DNA of 64,000 nucleotides from Mesobacillus harenae. GTDB lineage: Bacteria; Bacillota; Bacilli; Bacillales; Cytobacillaceae. Positions within the stretch are counted from its first letter, which is position 1. Every line of letters starts with the position of its first letter. Of the stretch, positions 26,862 to 36,542 are shown in pieces. Below the pieces are notes generated by a model. That model was not told where the DNA came from and made no database searches. It saw only the letters and a list, made by a program, of their open reading frames with translations. The stretch lies in the NCBI RefSeq assembly GCF_013343715.1, contig NZ_JABUNR010000014.1, positions 62,001 to 126,000 of the forward strand, given 5' to 3'. Both the position numbers and the translations under genes were made by a program.

Positions 26862-27704
26862 ATGAAAAGTAAAAAGGAACGTTTAGATATCCTCCTTGTT
26901 GAACGAGGCCTTGCCGAGACAAGGGAAAAAGCAAAGCGTGCTATTATGGCTGGAATTGTTTTTTCAAATGAAAACAGGCTGGACAAGCCGGGAGAGAAAA
27001 TTAGCATCGATTTGCCGCTCACTGTAAAAGGGAATGTTCTTCCCTATGTGAGCAGAGGCGGGTTGAAGCTTGAAAAAGCACTTAAGGTCTTCAACCTTGA
27101 TATTAAGGACAAAGTGCTTCTTGATATCGGTGCTTCCACAGGGGGGTTTACTGACTGTGCTCTCCAGCACGGAGCAAAAAAGTCTTACGCTTTGGATGTA
27201 GGCTATAATCAGCTTGCCTGGAAACTTAGGCAGGACGAGCGCGTAACGGTTATGGAACGAACTAATTTCAGATATGTAACGCCTCAAGATCTGGATGGGG
27301 AGATGCCTAATCTGGCTTCAATAGACGTATCGTTCATATCCTTAAAATTGATCCTCCCCGTACTTAAAACTCTCCTTGTACCTGAAAGTGATGTGGTGGC
27401 CTTGGTAAAACCGCAATTTGAGGCGGGGAGAGCCCAGGTTGGAAAAAAGGGCATTGTCAGAGATCCGAAAGTACATGAGCAAGTAATTGACAAGATCATT
27501 CAGTTTGCATCAGCCGAGGACTATCAAGTAAAAAACTTATCATTTTCCCCCATTACAGGAGGAGACGGCAATATCGAGTTTTTGCTTCATCTTAAGTGGG
27601 CTGGTGAAGGAAAAGGGAAGCAGATGTTGCCAGAATCGCCACTCGAGGTTGTACTTAAAGCCCATCAAGAATTTAAAGATAAAGTAAAGAAGACCGAAGA
27701 ATAG
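26862..27704 (+). CDS. yqxC: TlyA-family rRNA 2'-O-methyltransferase (YqxC)
   Basis: 280 residues: N-terminal S4 RNA-binding domain (RLDILLVERGLAETREKAKR) and an FtsJ-like SAM methyltransferase domain with LLDIGASTGGFTDCALQHGA and DVSFISLKLILPVL. TlyA proteins methylate 16S and 23S rRNA; in Mycobacterium this affects capreomycin sensitivity. Hemolysin annotations in this family are historical. It follows dxs by three bases and is closed by a terminator. Confidence 0.93.
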   Translation: MKSKKERLDILLVERGLAETREKAKRAIMAGIVFSNENRLDKPGEKISIDLPLTVKGNVLPYVSRGGLKLEKALKVFNLDIKDKVLLDIGASTGGFTDCALQHGAKKSYALDVGYNQLAWKLRQDERVTVMERTNFRYVTPQDLDGEMPNLASIDVSFISLKLILPVLKTLLVPESDVVALVKPQFEAGRAQVGKKGIVRDPKVHEQVIDKIIQFASAEDYQVKNLSFSPITGGDGNIEFLLHLKWAGEGKGKQMLPESPLEVVLKAHQEFKDKVKKTEE

Positions 27705-27731
27705 GAAGCAGCCTATTTCCGGTCTTTTTTT
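27690..27731 (+). terminator. Terminator after yqxC
   Basis: AAGACCG and ATAGG pair with CCTAT and CGGTCTT, followed by T7; the left arm begins inside the end of yqxC. Confidence 0.85.
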
Positions 27732-27973
27732 ATGGGAGTTCAATCTGGATGGTCAAGTAAGTGAACCAGCAGGAGACGATTATATAACGCAGCTATTCCC
27801 TTTTAGGCTCTAATTAAAGACCAAAATCTGTTGCTCATTATACATATATTGTTATATTTATGTATAATTTGCCCGAAAGATTGTACATTATGGAAAAATC
27901 GGCTAACATAAAAGGACAAAAAGATTTTATTGAATGTTCCAGTGTTTTATTGATGATTATAGAGGTGATTAAG

Positions 27974-28423
27974 ATGAATAAAGGCCAGCGGCATATTAAA
28001 ATTAGAGAAATCATAACAAACAATGATATTGAAACACAAGACGATCTTGTCGACCGATTAAAGAATGCTGGGTATAATGTGACACAGGCAACTGTGTCAA
28101 GAGATATTAAAGAACTGCATCTTGTAAAAGTTCCACTGATGGATGGGAGATATAAATACAGCCTTCCCGCCGACCAACGATTCAATCCTTTGCAGAAGTT
28201 AAAAAGATCTTTGATGGATGCGTTTGTTCGAATTGACCATGCAGGGCATATGCTTGTTATGAAAACACTTCCTGGTAATGCCAATGCCATTGGGGCTTTA
28301 ATCGATAATCTTGATTGGGAGGAAATTCTTGGGACCATTTGCGGTGATGATACGATATTAATCATATGCAGGACACCAGAACACACGGAACTTATTTCCA
28401 ATCGCTTTTTAGAAATGCTGTAA
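27974..28423 (+). CDS. ahrC: Arginine repressor ArgR/AhrC
   Basis: 149 residues, identical in length to B. subtilis AhrC. The winged-helix N-terminal domain contains [16 protein letters not shown]; the C-terminal hexamerisation and arginine-binding domain contains [15 protein letters not shown] and [13 protein letters not shown]. It represses arginine synthesis and activates catabolism. ATG 27974 follows AGAGGTGA; the longer frame upstream is not conserved. Sites resembling ARG boxes occur upstream of artP in this window. Confidence 0.96.
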   Translation: MNKGQRHIKIREIITNNDIETQDDLVDRLKNAGYNVTQATVSRDIKELHLVKVPLMDGRYKYSLPADQRFNPLQKLKRSLMDAFVRIDHAGHMLVMKTLPGNANAIGALIDNLDWEEILGTICGDDTILIICRTPEHTELISNRFLEML

Positions 28424-28439
28424 GGCGAGGTGTTAATCT

Positions 28440-30131
28440 TTGTTAAACGAATTATCAATAAGAAATTTTGCGATTATTGAAGGACTCTCGGTCTCTTTTA
28501 AAAAGGGCCTTACAGTTTTAACTGGTGAAACAGGGGCAGGAAAATCCATTATTATTGATGCTGTTCACCTGCTTGTTGGCGGCAGGGGTTCATCTGAATT
28601 TGTTCGCCACGGAGAAGACAAAGCTGAGATTGAAGGACTATTTTTCCTTGATACACTCCATCACCCCTGTTATAACAAGGCTAAGGAATTCGGAATTGAG
28701 ATTGAAGATGGAATGATGGTGCTGCGTCGTGATATCGCAAGCAGCGGTAAAAGCGTCTGCAGGGTTAATGGGAAGCTTGTTACTATCGCTGTTTTAAGGG
28801 AAATCGGCTCCACCTTGATAGATATTCATGGCCAGCATGAACATCAGGAGTTAATGGATGAAACTAATCATTTTATGCTCCTGGATCAATTTGGATCAGA
28901 TGAAATATTCCCCGCGGTTAAAGAATATCTTCAGGTTTACCGAACGTACGAGCAGACTGAGAAAAAGTTGAAAAGCCTTAGTGAAAACGAGCAGCAAATG
29001 GCTCATAGGCTTGATTTAATCCAATTTCAGCTTACTGAAATACAGTCCGCCCAATTAAAGCTTAATGAAGATACCGACCTTCTTGAAGAGAAAAGAAAGC
29101 TCGGCAATTTCGAAAAGATATATGAATCCATTCAAGGCAGCTATGGAGCGCTACAGGGCGATCAGAAGGGCCTTGATTGGATTGGCATGGTTATGGACAA
29201 CCTCCAGGCTGCAGCTGATCTTGAGCCATCCTACAAAGAAATGTATGATGCCGTGGCGACTAGCTTTTATGCTCTTGAAGATACAGCTCACAATCTAAGA
29301 AACGAGCTCAATCAGCTGGAGTATGATCCGCAGCGCTTAAATGAAATAGAAGAACGCCTCAACGAGATTAATCAACTCAAACGTAAGTATGGAAAAACGA
29401 TTGAAGAAATATTGGAGTATTCTGCAACAATTGAAGAAGAGATAGAAACAATTGAAAACAAAGAAGTCCATATTGGTCAAATCGAAAAGGAACTTATCTC
29501 ACTTAGGAAAGACCTTGCAATTGAAGCCAATAATCTTAGCAGTTTAAGGAAAAAGTGGGCAAAAAAGCTGACGAAACTAATTCTAAAAGAACTAAAAGAC
29601 TTGTATATGGAGAAGACAGTCTTTGAAGTGAAATTTCATGCTGCACCGGAGACCTATACGAAAAATGGGATGGATCGGATAGAATTTTATATCTCTACAA
29701 ATCCTGGAGAACCATTAAAGCCGCTTTCAAAAGTTGCTTCAGGCGGAGAATTATCCCGTATTATGCTGGCGTTAAAAAGTATTTTTTCCAAACATCAGGG
29801 AGTTACGTCAATAATTTTTGATGAAGTTGATACCGGTGTCAGCGGAAGAGTGGCCCAGGCGATTGCAGAAAAGATTTATAAAGTATCAGTTGATTCACAG
29901 GTTCTTTGTATTTCTCACCTGCCGCAAGTTGCTGCTATGGCGGATACTCACCTCTATATTACCAAAACAATTAAGAGCGGACGTACACGGACATCGGTTC
30001 TTCCGTTAAATGAAGCAGAAAAAATTAGGGAAATAGGCCGGATGATTTCTGGGGTAGAAATAACAGATTTAACGAAGAAGCATGCGGAAGAGCTTTTACT
30101 CCTTGCGCATGACATGAAAACAGCAACTTGA
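28440..30131 (+). CDS. recN: DNA repair protein RecN
   Basis: 563 residues of an SMC-like ATPase: Walker A GETGAGKSIIIDAVHLL near residue 30, a coiled-coil middle (about 160-360), the signature SGGELSRIMLALK, and Walker B SIIFDEVDTGVSG. It acts at double-strand breaks before RecA loading. It starts with TTG 28440 behind GCGAGGTG, 16 bases after ahrC, as in B. subtilis. Confidence 0.96.
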   Translation: MLNELSIRNFAIIEGLSVSFKKGLTVLTGETGAGKSIIIDAVHLLVGGRGSSEFVRHGEDKAEIEGLFFLDTLHHPCYNKAKEFGIEIEDGMMVLRRDIASSGKSVCRVNGKLVTIAVLREIGSTLIDIHGQHEHQELMDETNHFMLLDQFGSDEIFPAVKEYLQVYRTYEQTEKKLKSLSENEQQMAHRLDLIQFQLTEIQSAQLKLNEDTDLLEEKRKLGNFEKIYESIQGSYGALQGDQKGLDWIGMVMDNLQAAADLEPSYKEMYDAVATSFYALEDTAHNLRNELNQLEYDPQRLNEIEERLNEINQLKRKYGKTIEEILEYSATIEEEIETIENKEVHIGQIEKELISLRKDLAIEANNLSSLRKKWAKKLTKLILKELKDLYMEKTVFEVKFHAAPETYTKNGMDRIEFYISTNPGEPLKPLSKVASGGELSRIMLALKSIFSKHQGVTSIIFDEVDTGVSGRVAQAIAEKIYKVSVDSQVLCISHLPQVAAMADTHLYITKTIKSGRTRTSVLPLNEAEKIREIGRMISGVEITDLTKKHAEELLLLAHDMKTAT

Positions 30132-30159
30132 AAAGCTATCCAAACTGGGTAGCTTTTTT
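30131..30159 (+). terminator. Terminator after recN
   Basis: AAAAGCTA with CCA pairs with TGG and TAGCTTTT, ending in T7, immediately after the recN stop. Confidence 0.8.
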
Positions 30160-30257
30160 ATTTATTTAAAGGTTATAAATGCTCCCTGTGAAGGCAAAAT
30201 TAAAGATGTAGCCATTAGTGTGTGTGTGTGGACTAGAAGCGAGGAGAGTGAAAAGGA

Positions 30258-31547
30258 TTGAGTAAAGAATTTCTCAGAAGGCTAATTGGTGGAATTCTCC
30301 TTGTTTCATTAATTGCAATCGGCTTCTCACAGCCCATGCAAAACTATTTATCGATTCCAAATGAAATAACATTGTTTGAGGGGCAGGAACTGCAATATCC
30401 CAAATCAGTATCTGCCAACGCAACAGTTAGCATAGAAAATAACAGTGTAGCATTAAATCAGGACCGTCAAACTGTCTCGTTAGAAGCGAAGGAAAAAGGA
30501 AAGAATGAGATGGTTTTAGAGCTTGCCGGTTTCCCGATAAAAAAAGTTGATGTTAATGTATTAAAGAACTTCAAGGTTATACCCGGGGGACAGTCGATAG
30601 GTGTAAAACTTAATACAGTTGGAGTGCTTGTTGTGGGCCACCACCAAGTTGATTCTGCTGAAGGAAAGGTATCACCTGGCGAGAAGGCCGGTATAAAAAT
30701 TGGGGATATAATCACTGAGATCAACGGAAACCCAATCGAAAATATGAGTGAAGTCGGACCGTTTGTCCAAGAATCTGGAAAAAAGGGAAAACCTTTAAAA
30801 TTAGTGCTTAAACGTGAAAATGAAAAACTAGAAACGGAACTTCAGCCTGTACAAAATAAAGATGAAAGTTCCTATAAGCTTGGATTATATATCCGTGAAT
30901 CTGCTGCAGGGATTGGAACGATGACGTTTTATCATCCGCAGTCTAAGAAATATGGTGCTTTAGGTCATGTGATATCAGACATGGATACAAAAAAGCCAAT
31001 TGTTGTAGAAGACGGGCAAATTGTCCGATCAACGGTAACAGCTATTGAAAAGGGAAGTAATGGAGATCCTGGAGAAAAACTTGCCCGCTTTTCGTCTGAT
31101 CGCGAAATAATTGGCAATATAACAAGAAACAGCCCCTATGGTATCTTTGGGAAATTAAACAAAAATATACAAAATAAAGTACTGGATAAGGCAATGCCAA
31201 TATCATTGTCTCATCAAGTTAAAGAAGGACCAGCAAAAATATTGACTGTCGTCGACAATGATGAAGTAAACCTCTTCGACATTGAAATTGTCAGTACGAT
31301 TCCGCAAAAGTTTCCTGCAACAAAAGGAATGGTTATCAAGGTAACCGATAAAAATCTCCTTCAAAAGACTGGGGGAATCGTCCAGGGAATGAGCGGCAGT
31401 CCTATCATACAGGATGGAAGGCTTGTCGGAGCTGTTACACATGTATTTGTTAACGATCCGACAAGCGGATACGGTGTCCATATCGAATGGATGCTGAATG
31501 AAGCTGGGATTGATATATATGAAAAACCACGGGAACAAGCAAGTTAA
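30258..31547 (+). CDS. spoIVB: SpoIVB serine peptidase (family S55)
   Basis: 429 residues: an N-terminal membrane anchor ([19 protein letters not shown]), a PDZ domain ([18 protein letters not shown]) around residues 115-200, and the S55 peptidase domain with [13 protein letters not shown] and the nucleophile in VQGMSGSPI, Ser379. Made in the forespore, it cleaves SpoIVFA in the intermembrane space, which triggers pro-sigma-K processing. TTG 30258 follows GAGGAGAGTG. It lies between recN and spo0A as in B. subtilis. Confidence 0.95.
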   Translation: MSKEFLRRLIGGILLVSLIAIGFSQPMQNYLSIPNEITLFEGQELQYPKSVSANATVSIENNSVALNQDRQTVSLEAKEKGKNEMVLELAGFPIKKVDVNVLKNFKVIPGGQSIGVKLNTVGVLVVGHHQVDSAEGKVSPGEKAGIKIGDIITEINGNPIENMSEVGPFVQESGKKGKPLKLVLKRENEKLETELQPVQNKDESSYKLGLYIRESAAGIGTMTFYHPQSKKYGALGHVISDMDTKKPIVVEDGQIVRSTVTAIEKGSNGDPGEKLARFSSDREIIGNITRNSPYGIFGKLNKNIQNKVLDKAMPISLSHQVKEGPAKILTVVDNDEVNLFDIEIVSTIPQKFPATKGMVIKVTDKNLLQKTGGIVQGMSGSPIIQDGRLVGAVTHVFVNDPTSGYGVHIEWMLNEAGIDIYEKPREQAS

Positions 31548-31632
31548 AAAGAAAAGCTGCTAATCATTAAACGTTCCGTTATGAGGAGATACAGTCAAAT
31601 TTTTATTATAGAAAGCACCCTACAGTAGAACC

Positions 31633-31677
31633 AATAAAAGCCGTTGATTTCATATACTGAAATCAACGGCTTTTATT
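31633..31677. terminator. Long perfect hairpin after spoIVB
   Basis: A perfect 20-base-pair inverted repeat (AATAAAAGCCGTTGATTTCA and its complement) with a five-base loop TATAC. It can act as a bidirectional terminator. Its inner GTTGATTTC also occurs at the edges of the inverted-repeat elements in this window, so it may be a remnant of one. Confidence 0.65.
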
Positions 31678-31686
31678 CTTTCGCCA

Positions 31687-32039
31687 TTGTCGAACTGCGA
31701 CATCACTGTCACTCTAATAAATACAATTTGTTATTCGGCTCGAGCTGTGCCTCCCGTTCGTCCCTGCCTTGGGGGTATCACCGTCTCACTATAAAGCGGG
31801 AAGCTGTTTCTTTTCCGAAAGCTGAAGAGTGTCCAGCGGAAAGCGAGCCATGTTTACGATTAGCATCAATCAAGCTAAAAAGAGAGCCTATTTTAAAGAA
31901 TATTCGACAAAATCTAATGCTATTCCTTGTCAAATTGCGAAAATAGTCGAAAGCGAGAGAAATACAAAGCAATTAGAAGAAAAAGCGTCTTTTTTAAGAA
32001 AAATTAAAAAATAAAAGGAATTTGGGTTGCATTGTCGAA
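31687..32039. promoter_or_regulatory. Cluster of Spo0A boxes upstream of spo0A
   Basis: Exact TTGTCGAA or its complement occurs at 31687-31694, 31903-31910 (TTCGACAA) and 32032-32039. One-mismatch sites lie at 31927-31934 (TTGTCAAA) and 31944-31951 (TAGTCGAA). B. subtilis spo0A is autoregulated through several such boxes. The stretch shows no gene. Confidence 0.65.
31780..31890. repeat. Degenerate right part of the inverted-repeat element
   Basis: AGTGTCCAGCGGAAAGCGAG and the end ATCAATCAAGCTAAAAAGAG followed by AGCCTA resemble the right third of the elements at 3765-4018 and 55355-55581. No matching left end is clear. It is a decayed copy at best. Confidence 0.35.
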
Positions 32040-32040
32040 T
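32014..32040 (+). promoter_or_regulatory. Sigma-H-type promoter of spo0A
   Basis: AAAGGAATTT (32014-32023) and CGAAT (32036-32040) are 12 bases apart, matching the sigma-H pattern AGGAnnT / GAAT known for the spo0A Ps promoter. An exact Spo0A box overlaps the -10 region. Confidence 0.6.
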
Positions 32041-32112
32041 TAGTAATTTACAATAGAATTATTGAGAATAGAAAATAATTGAAGATAACAGGATTCGAGG
32101 AGGAACTATTCA

Positions 32113-32898
32113 GTGAATAAAATAAAGGTTTGTGTAGTGGATGACAACAGAGAATTGGTAGGGTTGCTGGAGGAGTATATCTCTTCTCAGGATGATATGG
32201 AAATTACAGGGGTGGCACACAACGGACAAGACTGCCTTGAAATGTTAGAAGATGCAGATCCTGATGTTCTGCTTTTAGATATAATCATGCCTCATTTGGA
32301 TGGGTTAGCCGTTTTAGAAAAGCTGCGTGATATGAAGCAAGGGATGATTCCAAACGTCATTATGCTCACAGCATTTGGTCAGGAAGACGTAACAAAAAAG
32401 GCTGTAGAACTAGGGGCTTCCTATTTTATTCTTAAACCATTTGATATGGATAACCTTGGAGGCCATATCCGCCAAGTAAGTGGTAAAGGCAAGGTTGTTG
32501 CTAGAAAGTCCTCCTCCTCGTATCGATCAGCAGAACAGAAGCCGAGAAACCTTGATGCGAACATTACTAGCATTATTCATGAAATTGGTGTGCCAGCCCA
32601 TATTAAGGGTTATCAATACTTAAGAGAAGCAATTTCGATGGTTTACAACGATATCGAGCTGCTTGGCTCTATTACTAAGGTTTTATATCCTGACATTGCC
32701 AAAAAGTTTAACACAACTGCCAGCAGGGTTGAACGTGCTATCCGTCATGCAATAGAAGTGGCCTGGAGCCGTGGCAATATTGATTCAATATCCTCGTTAT
32801 TTGGCTATACAGTCAGCATGACAAAAGCAAAGCCCACTAACTCCGAATTTATTGCAATGGTGGCTGACAAGCTTCGATTAGAGCATAAAGCTTCTTGA
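32113..32898 (+). CDS. spo0A: Stage 0 sporulation response regulator Spo0A
   Basis: 261 residues. The receiver domain has the acidic pair Asp10-Asp11, phosphorylated Asp56 in LLLDIIMPH and Lys in YFILKPFD. The effector domain has the recognition helix [18 protein letters not shown] and the sigma-A activating region to the C-terminus. It is the master regulator of sporulation entry. The start is GTG 32113 behind CGAGGAGGA. Confidence 0.98.
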   Translation: MNKIKVCVVDDNRELVGLLEEYISSQDDMEITGVAHNGQDCLEMLEDADPDVLLLDIIMPHLDGLAVLEKLRDMKQGMIPNVIMLTAFGQEDVTKKAVELGASYFILKPFDMDNLGGHIRQVSGKGKVVARKSSSSYRSAEQKPRNLDANITSIIHEIGVPAHIKGYQYLREAISMVYNDIELLGSITKVLYPDIAKKFNTTASRVERAIRHAIEVAWSRGNIDSISSLFGYTVSMTKAKPTNSEFIAMVADKLRLEHKAS

Positions 32899-32941
32899 AA
32901 GCAATAATTTAATAAACTTTTTGAACTTATACTTTATCTAG

Positions 32942-32975
32942 AGTCCAGTAAATCATTGGTTTATTGGGCTTTTTA
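32942..32975 (+). terminator. Terminator after spo0A
   Basis: CCAGTAAA pairs with TTTATTGG (one G-T pair), followed by GCTTTTT. Confidence 0.75.
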
Positions 32976-33058
32976 ACGTGAATGGTACCCAATAAGGAAA
33001 CATATGTTAAAATAATCTCAAAAATAGTGATTACTTTATTATGAAAGGGAGTATCAGA

Positions 33059-33811
33059 GTGACGCTTATTTTTGCTCACCGCGGCTATGCCGCCGCCTTT
33101 CCTGAAAACACCATGAAAGCATTTAGGGAGGCAGAAAAAGCTAGTGCAGATGGTATTGAACTAGATGTTCAGCTGACAAAAGACGGTGAGGTCGTCGTCA
33201 TCCATGATGCTAAAGTCGATAGAACGACGGATGGAAAGGGGTATGTAAAAAATTTCGAATACAAAGAACTAAAAAAGCTAAATGCCGCCTATAAAAATGA
33301 ATCTATAGAGATGGAGCCGATTCCTTCCTTGCGAGACGTACTTGGCTGGCTGGCAGAAAATAACCTTATCTGTAACATTGAAATAAAAAGCGGATCTGCT
33401 GCTCCAGGTGAGTTAGAAGAAAAAGTCATTAAAATGGTAAGGGAGTTTAAATTGATTGACCGTATTATTATATCCTCTTTTAATCATTACAGCATTGTAT
33501 ACTGCTTTCGTTTGGCTCCTGATATAGAGATTGCTCCTCTTTTGGCTGAGGGATTATACATGCCATGGGTTTATGCTGAATCTATTCAGGCCAAAGGCTT
33601 TCACCCCCACTATGCCGCAGCTCCAAATGAGATTATTAAGGCGTCTTTGGAAAATAATATCTCGATCAGGCCTTATACTGTAAATAAAGAGTCTGATATG
33701 AGAAGACTTTTTGGTGAAGGCTGTACAGCACTTATCACGGATGACCCTGTGAAAGCATTCAAAATTCGAAAAGAAACGATTAGTAGCGCAAACAACAATA
33801 AAAGACCATGA
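33059..33811 (+). CDS. yqiK: Glycerophosphodiester phosphodiesterase (YqiK type)
   Basis: 250 residues of a GDPD TIM barrel. The motifs are FAHRGYAAAFPENTMKAF (catalytic His and Glu), GIELDVQLTKDGEVVVIHD and NIEIKSG. It splits glycerophosphodiesters to glycerol 3-phosphate and an alcohol. No signal peptide is present, so it acts in the cytoplasm. GTG 33059 lies seven bases after AAAGGGAG; the ATG at 33041 has no site. It occupies the yqiK position after spo0A. Confidence 0.9.
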   Translation: MTLIFAHRGYAAAFPENTMKAFREAEKASADGIELDVQLTKDGEVVVIHDAKVDRTTDGKGYVKNFEYKELKKLNAAYKNESIEMEPIPSLRDVLGWLAENNLICNIEIKSGSAAPGELEEKVIKMVREFKLIDRIIISSFNHYSIVYCFRLAPDIEIAPLLAEGLYMPWVYAESIQAKGFHPHYAAAPNEIIKASLENNISIRPYTVNKESDMRRLFGEGCTALITDDPVKAFKIRKETISSANNNKRP

Positions 33812-33837
33812 TCCTCAGATCATGGTCTTTTATTGTT
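33794..33837. terminator. Bidirectional terminator between convergent genes
   Basis: A perfect 20-base-pair stem (AACAATAAAAGACCATGATC and its complement) closes a CTCA loop. The stop codons of both flanking genes lie within it. Confidence 0.85.
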
Positions 33838-34080
33838 TGGTTGGTTATCAGTTTTGAAGCGGGCTTGAACTTTGTTTTTTTTACGGTCGCGATGTAAAAC
33901 AAAACCGGCAATAAAGCCGAGGCCAATAATGAATAAGAGCAAACCGATGACAAATTGAAGTGCTAAATTACCAAATGGAATTTGTTGAATACCAAAAACC
34001 ATATCTCGCATTAGTTTAATCCCATATGCGGCTAAAAAGCCGGGAATCAATAAGATGATTAAGGCAATTATTCTAGACAT
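33820..34080 (-). CDS. yqzF: DUF2627 family membrane protein YqzF
   Basis: 86 residues with two membrane segments (IIALIILLIPGFLAAYGI and a second around LLLFIIGLGFIAGFVL) and a basic, Asn-rich tail. The function is unknown. ATG 34080 was chosen because GAGAGGA lies just upstream; the longer frame from 34128 lacks a site. Position between yqiK and the bkd cluster matches yqzF. Confidence 0.8.
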   Translation of the reverse strand: MSRIIALIILLIPGFLAAYGIKLMRDMVFGIQQIPFGNLALQFVIGLLLFIIGLGFIAGFVLHRDRKKNKVQARFKTDNQPNNKRP

Positions 34081-34240
34081 ATCTAAGTCCTCTCTAAGAA
34101 ATGAGCCAATAATAAAATGATAAGACATTAGAGATATTTGTCAAGCTGTAAAAAAGACTTTAAAATAATAGTGAAATAAATTGCATACTTAAGATTAAAA
34201 ATACGCAAAAAATTTCACGAAAGAGCAAAGGGTGTTAAGA

Positions 34241-36310
34241 ATGCAAAATGTATTGATTGTTGGTGCTGGAAAAGGCGGTACAGCCGTTTTAAAAATATTA
34301 ACAGAAACGGCTGTCTTAAAAGTAATAGGTGTTGTGGATCTGAAACCGGATGCACCAGGGTTGAAATTAGCAACTGCCGAGGGTATACAGACGGGGAATG
34401 ACTGGCGGCCATTCTTAGCCCATGATATAGACATTATTATCGAAGTGACAGGTAAGGAAAACGTTTTTCGGGATCTAAGAGATTCCCGTGGAAAAAACAC
34501 CGTTTTAATTCCGGGCAGTGTGGCCTTTATGATTGCAAAGCTTTTAGAAGAAAAGGAAGACTTAATTTCTAGGCTGCAAAATACTACTTATAAACATGAT
34601 CTGATTTTTAATTCGACTGATGATGGAATGGTTGTTATTGATCCTCAAGGAATTGTCACCTTATTTAACCGAAGTGCTGAAAAAATTATTGGTATTAGCC
34701 AGGTTGAAGCAATTGGCCGCCATATTTTACAGAGCATCCCTTCCAGCCAGCTGCCTCGTATCCTTACTTCAAGGAGAATTGAAGCAAACCAGGAACTGGT
34801 CCTTGCAAATGGCTCCAAGATTATTACCACCAGAATCCCTATTATCGATGAGACGAATCAAGTGATAGGGGCTTTTTCGGTATTTAAGGATATAACTGAA
34901 GTTGTTAACCTTGCAAAAGAACTCACCAATTTGAAGGAAATACAAACCATGCTTCAAGCAATTATCAATTCAAGTGAAGAAGCAATTTCTGTTGTTGATG
35001 AAAATGGAAGAGGAATTTTAATTAACCCAGCCTATTCAAGAATCACGGGTCTAAGTGAAGATCAAATAATTGGCAAGCCTGCAACAGCTGATATTTCCGA
35101 AGGGGAAAGCATGCACATGAAGGTACTTCAGAACCGGAGGCCGATAAGAGGAACAGCTATGCGAGTAGGACCGAATAAACGCGAAGTTGTGGTAAACGTT
35201 GCACCTGTAATTGTGGATGGAAAGCTAAAGGGCAGTGTTGGGGTTATTCATGACATGTCAGAAATTAAAAGTTTAAATAGGGAGCTCAGCCGCGCTCGCC
35301 AAATCATTAGGACGCTAGAAGCAAAGTACTCCTTTCAGGATATCCTGGGGGACTCGGAAGAAATGACAATTGCAGTGGAACAGGCGAAGCTAGGAGCTAA
35401 GACCCCTGCTACAGTCCTGCTGAGGGGCGAGTCAGGAACAGGCAAAGAACTATTCGCCCATGCGATTCATAATGCCAGCGACAGGAAGTACAATAAATTT
35501 ATACGGGTTAATTGTGCGGCCATTTCGGAAACGCTATTGGAGAGTGAGCTTTTTGGTTATGAAGAGGGAGCTTTTTCAGGAGCAAAAAGGGGCGGCAAAA
35601 GAGGATTTTTTGAAGAAGCTAATAATGGGAGTATCTTTCTCGATGAAATAGGTGAATTGCCAGCTAATACTCAAGCCAAGCTTCTAAGAGTTCTGCAAGA
35701 ACAAGAGATTGTCCGAGTGGGAGGAACGAAGCCAGTTTCAATCAACGTCCGAGTTATTGCAGCTACCAATGTAAACCTTGAAAAAGGTATAGCTAATGGC
35801 ACTTTTCGTGAAGATTTATATTATCGGCTCAGCAGAATGCCTATTCACATTCCTCCTCTTAGGAGACGCAAGAAGGATATCCCGCTGATTTCGGAAAGAC
35901 TTATTATGAAAATTAATCAGGATTACGGGAGAAATGTAGATGGAGTTTCAGATTCGGGGCTGCAAAGACTGATGGATTATGATTGGCCGGGAAATGTACG
36001 GGAATTAGAAAATATTCTGGGAAGGGCCATTATATTTATGGGCTACAATGAGACTATCATAACTGACTCACATCTTCCGGAACTTAAAAGCATTCATCAT
36101 AAAGATACAGAAATGAAGTTTGAACAAATGCCCCCGCATCAGGAATCTCTGGCCGTTTTAATGGACAAACATGAAAAAGCGATCCTAATCCAAGCATTAA
36201 GCCAACACAAAGATAATAAAACTTTAACAGCCAAGACTTTAGGAATTTCTGTCCGCAGTTTGTATTATAAACTCGAAAAGTTCGGTCTTGCAAAGAATAG
36301 CATGCAATAA
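34241..36310 (+). CDS. bkdR: Sigma-54-dependent transcriptional activator BkdR
   Basis: 689 residues: an N-terminal Rossmann-like region ([18 protein letters not shown]), two PAS domains (about 120-230 and 240-345), the AAA+ activator domain with Walker A GESGTGKE, the sigma-54 contact loop GAFSGA in place of GAFTGA, and Walker [13 protein letters not shown], and a Fis-type helix-turn-helix at the C-terminus ([20 protein letters not shown]). It should activate the bkd operon with SigL in response to branched-chain amino acids. ATG 34241 follows AAAGGGTG. Confidence 0.94.
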   Translation: MQNVLIVGAGKGGTAVLKILTETAVLKVIGVVDLKPDAPGLKLATAEGIQTGNDWRPFLAHDIDIIIEVTGKENVFRDLRDSRGKNTVLIPGSVAFMIAKLLEEKEDLISRLQNTTYKHDLIFNSTDDGMVVIDPQGIVTLFNRSAEKIIGISQVEAIGRHILQSIPSSQLPRILTSRRIEANQELVLANGSKIITTRIPIIDETNQVIGAFSVFKDITEVVNLAKELTNLKEIQTMLQAIINSSEEAISVVDENGRGILINPAYSRITGLSEDQIIGKPATADISEGESMHMKVLQNRRPIRGTAMRVGPNKREVVVNVAPVIVDGKLKGSVGVIHDMSEIKSLNRELSRARQIIRTLEAKYSFQDILGDSEEMTIAVEQAKLGAKTPATVLLRGESGTGKELFAHAIHNASDRKYNKFIRVNCAAISETLLESELFGYEEGAFSGAKRGGKRGFFEEANNGSIFLDEIGELPANTQAKLLRVLQEQEIVRVGGTKPVSINVRVIAATNVNLEKGIANGTFREDLYYRLSRMPIHIPPLRRRKKDIPLISERLIMKINQDYGRNVDGVSDSGLQRLMDYDWPGNVRELENILGRAIIFMGYNETIITDSHLPELKSIHHKDTEMKFEQMPPHQESLAVLMDKHEKAILIQALSQHKDNKTLTAKTLGISVRSLYYKLEKFGLAKNSMQ

Positions 36311-36311
36311 G

Positions 36312-36335
36312 TTGCGCAATGTGCAAAATGTTGCA
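36312..36335. promoter_or_regulatory. Probable BkdR upstream activating sites
   Basis: Two adjacent palindromes, TTGCGCAA (36312-36319) and TGCAA-AATG-TTGCA (36322-36335), lie 45-70 bases upstream of the sigma-54 promoter, directly after the bkdR stop. Their position suits an enhancer-binding activator. Confidence 0.55.
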
Positions 36336-36378
36336 TGGTTTTTCGTGCATTAATAAAGCGATTACACAGTTTACTGTT

Positions 36379-36396
36379 TTGGCATGCTTCTTGCAT
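36379..36396 (+). promoter_or_regulatory. Sigma-54 (SigL) promoter of the bkd operon
   Basis: TTGGCATGCTTCTTGCAT has GG at -24 and GC at -12 with the required spacing and closely matches the consensus TTGGCACGNNNNTTGCW. It lies between bkdR and ptb. Confidence 0.88.
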
Positions 36397-36542
36397 ATTG
36401 TTACATCGAATGAAGATTTTATAAGTAATGAATTCAAAATCGAGGAAACTAGCTCGTGCTCATTCTTTTTTACGCAATTTGCGTTATAAAGCAGCCTATG
36501 GCAGGGACACCAGCGTTCGTTATAGAAAGGGTTGATGGAGAA

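Noticed and set aside
27860-27973. Upstream extension of ahrC
   Set aside because: The extra 38 residues are not part of ArgR proteins; ATG 27974 has a good ribosome binding site and gives the exact family length.
27838-28458. A 206-codon minus-strand frame across ahrC
   Set aside because: It is the complement of a conserved gene, with no ribosome binding site and no recognisable domain.
31644-32014. Overlapping frames on both strands between spoIVB and spo0A
   Set aside because: They cover a hairpin, a decayed repeat and the spo0A control region; none has a ribosome binding site or family resemblance.
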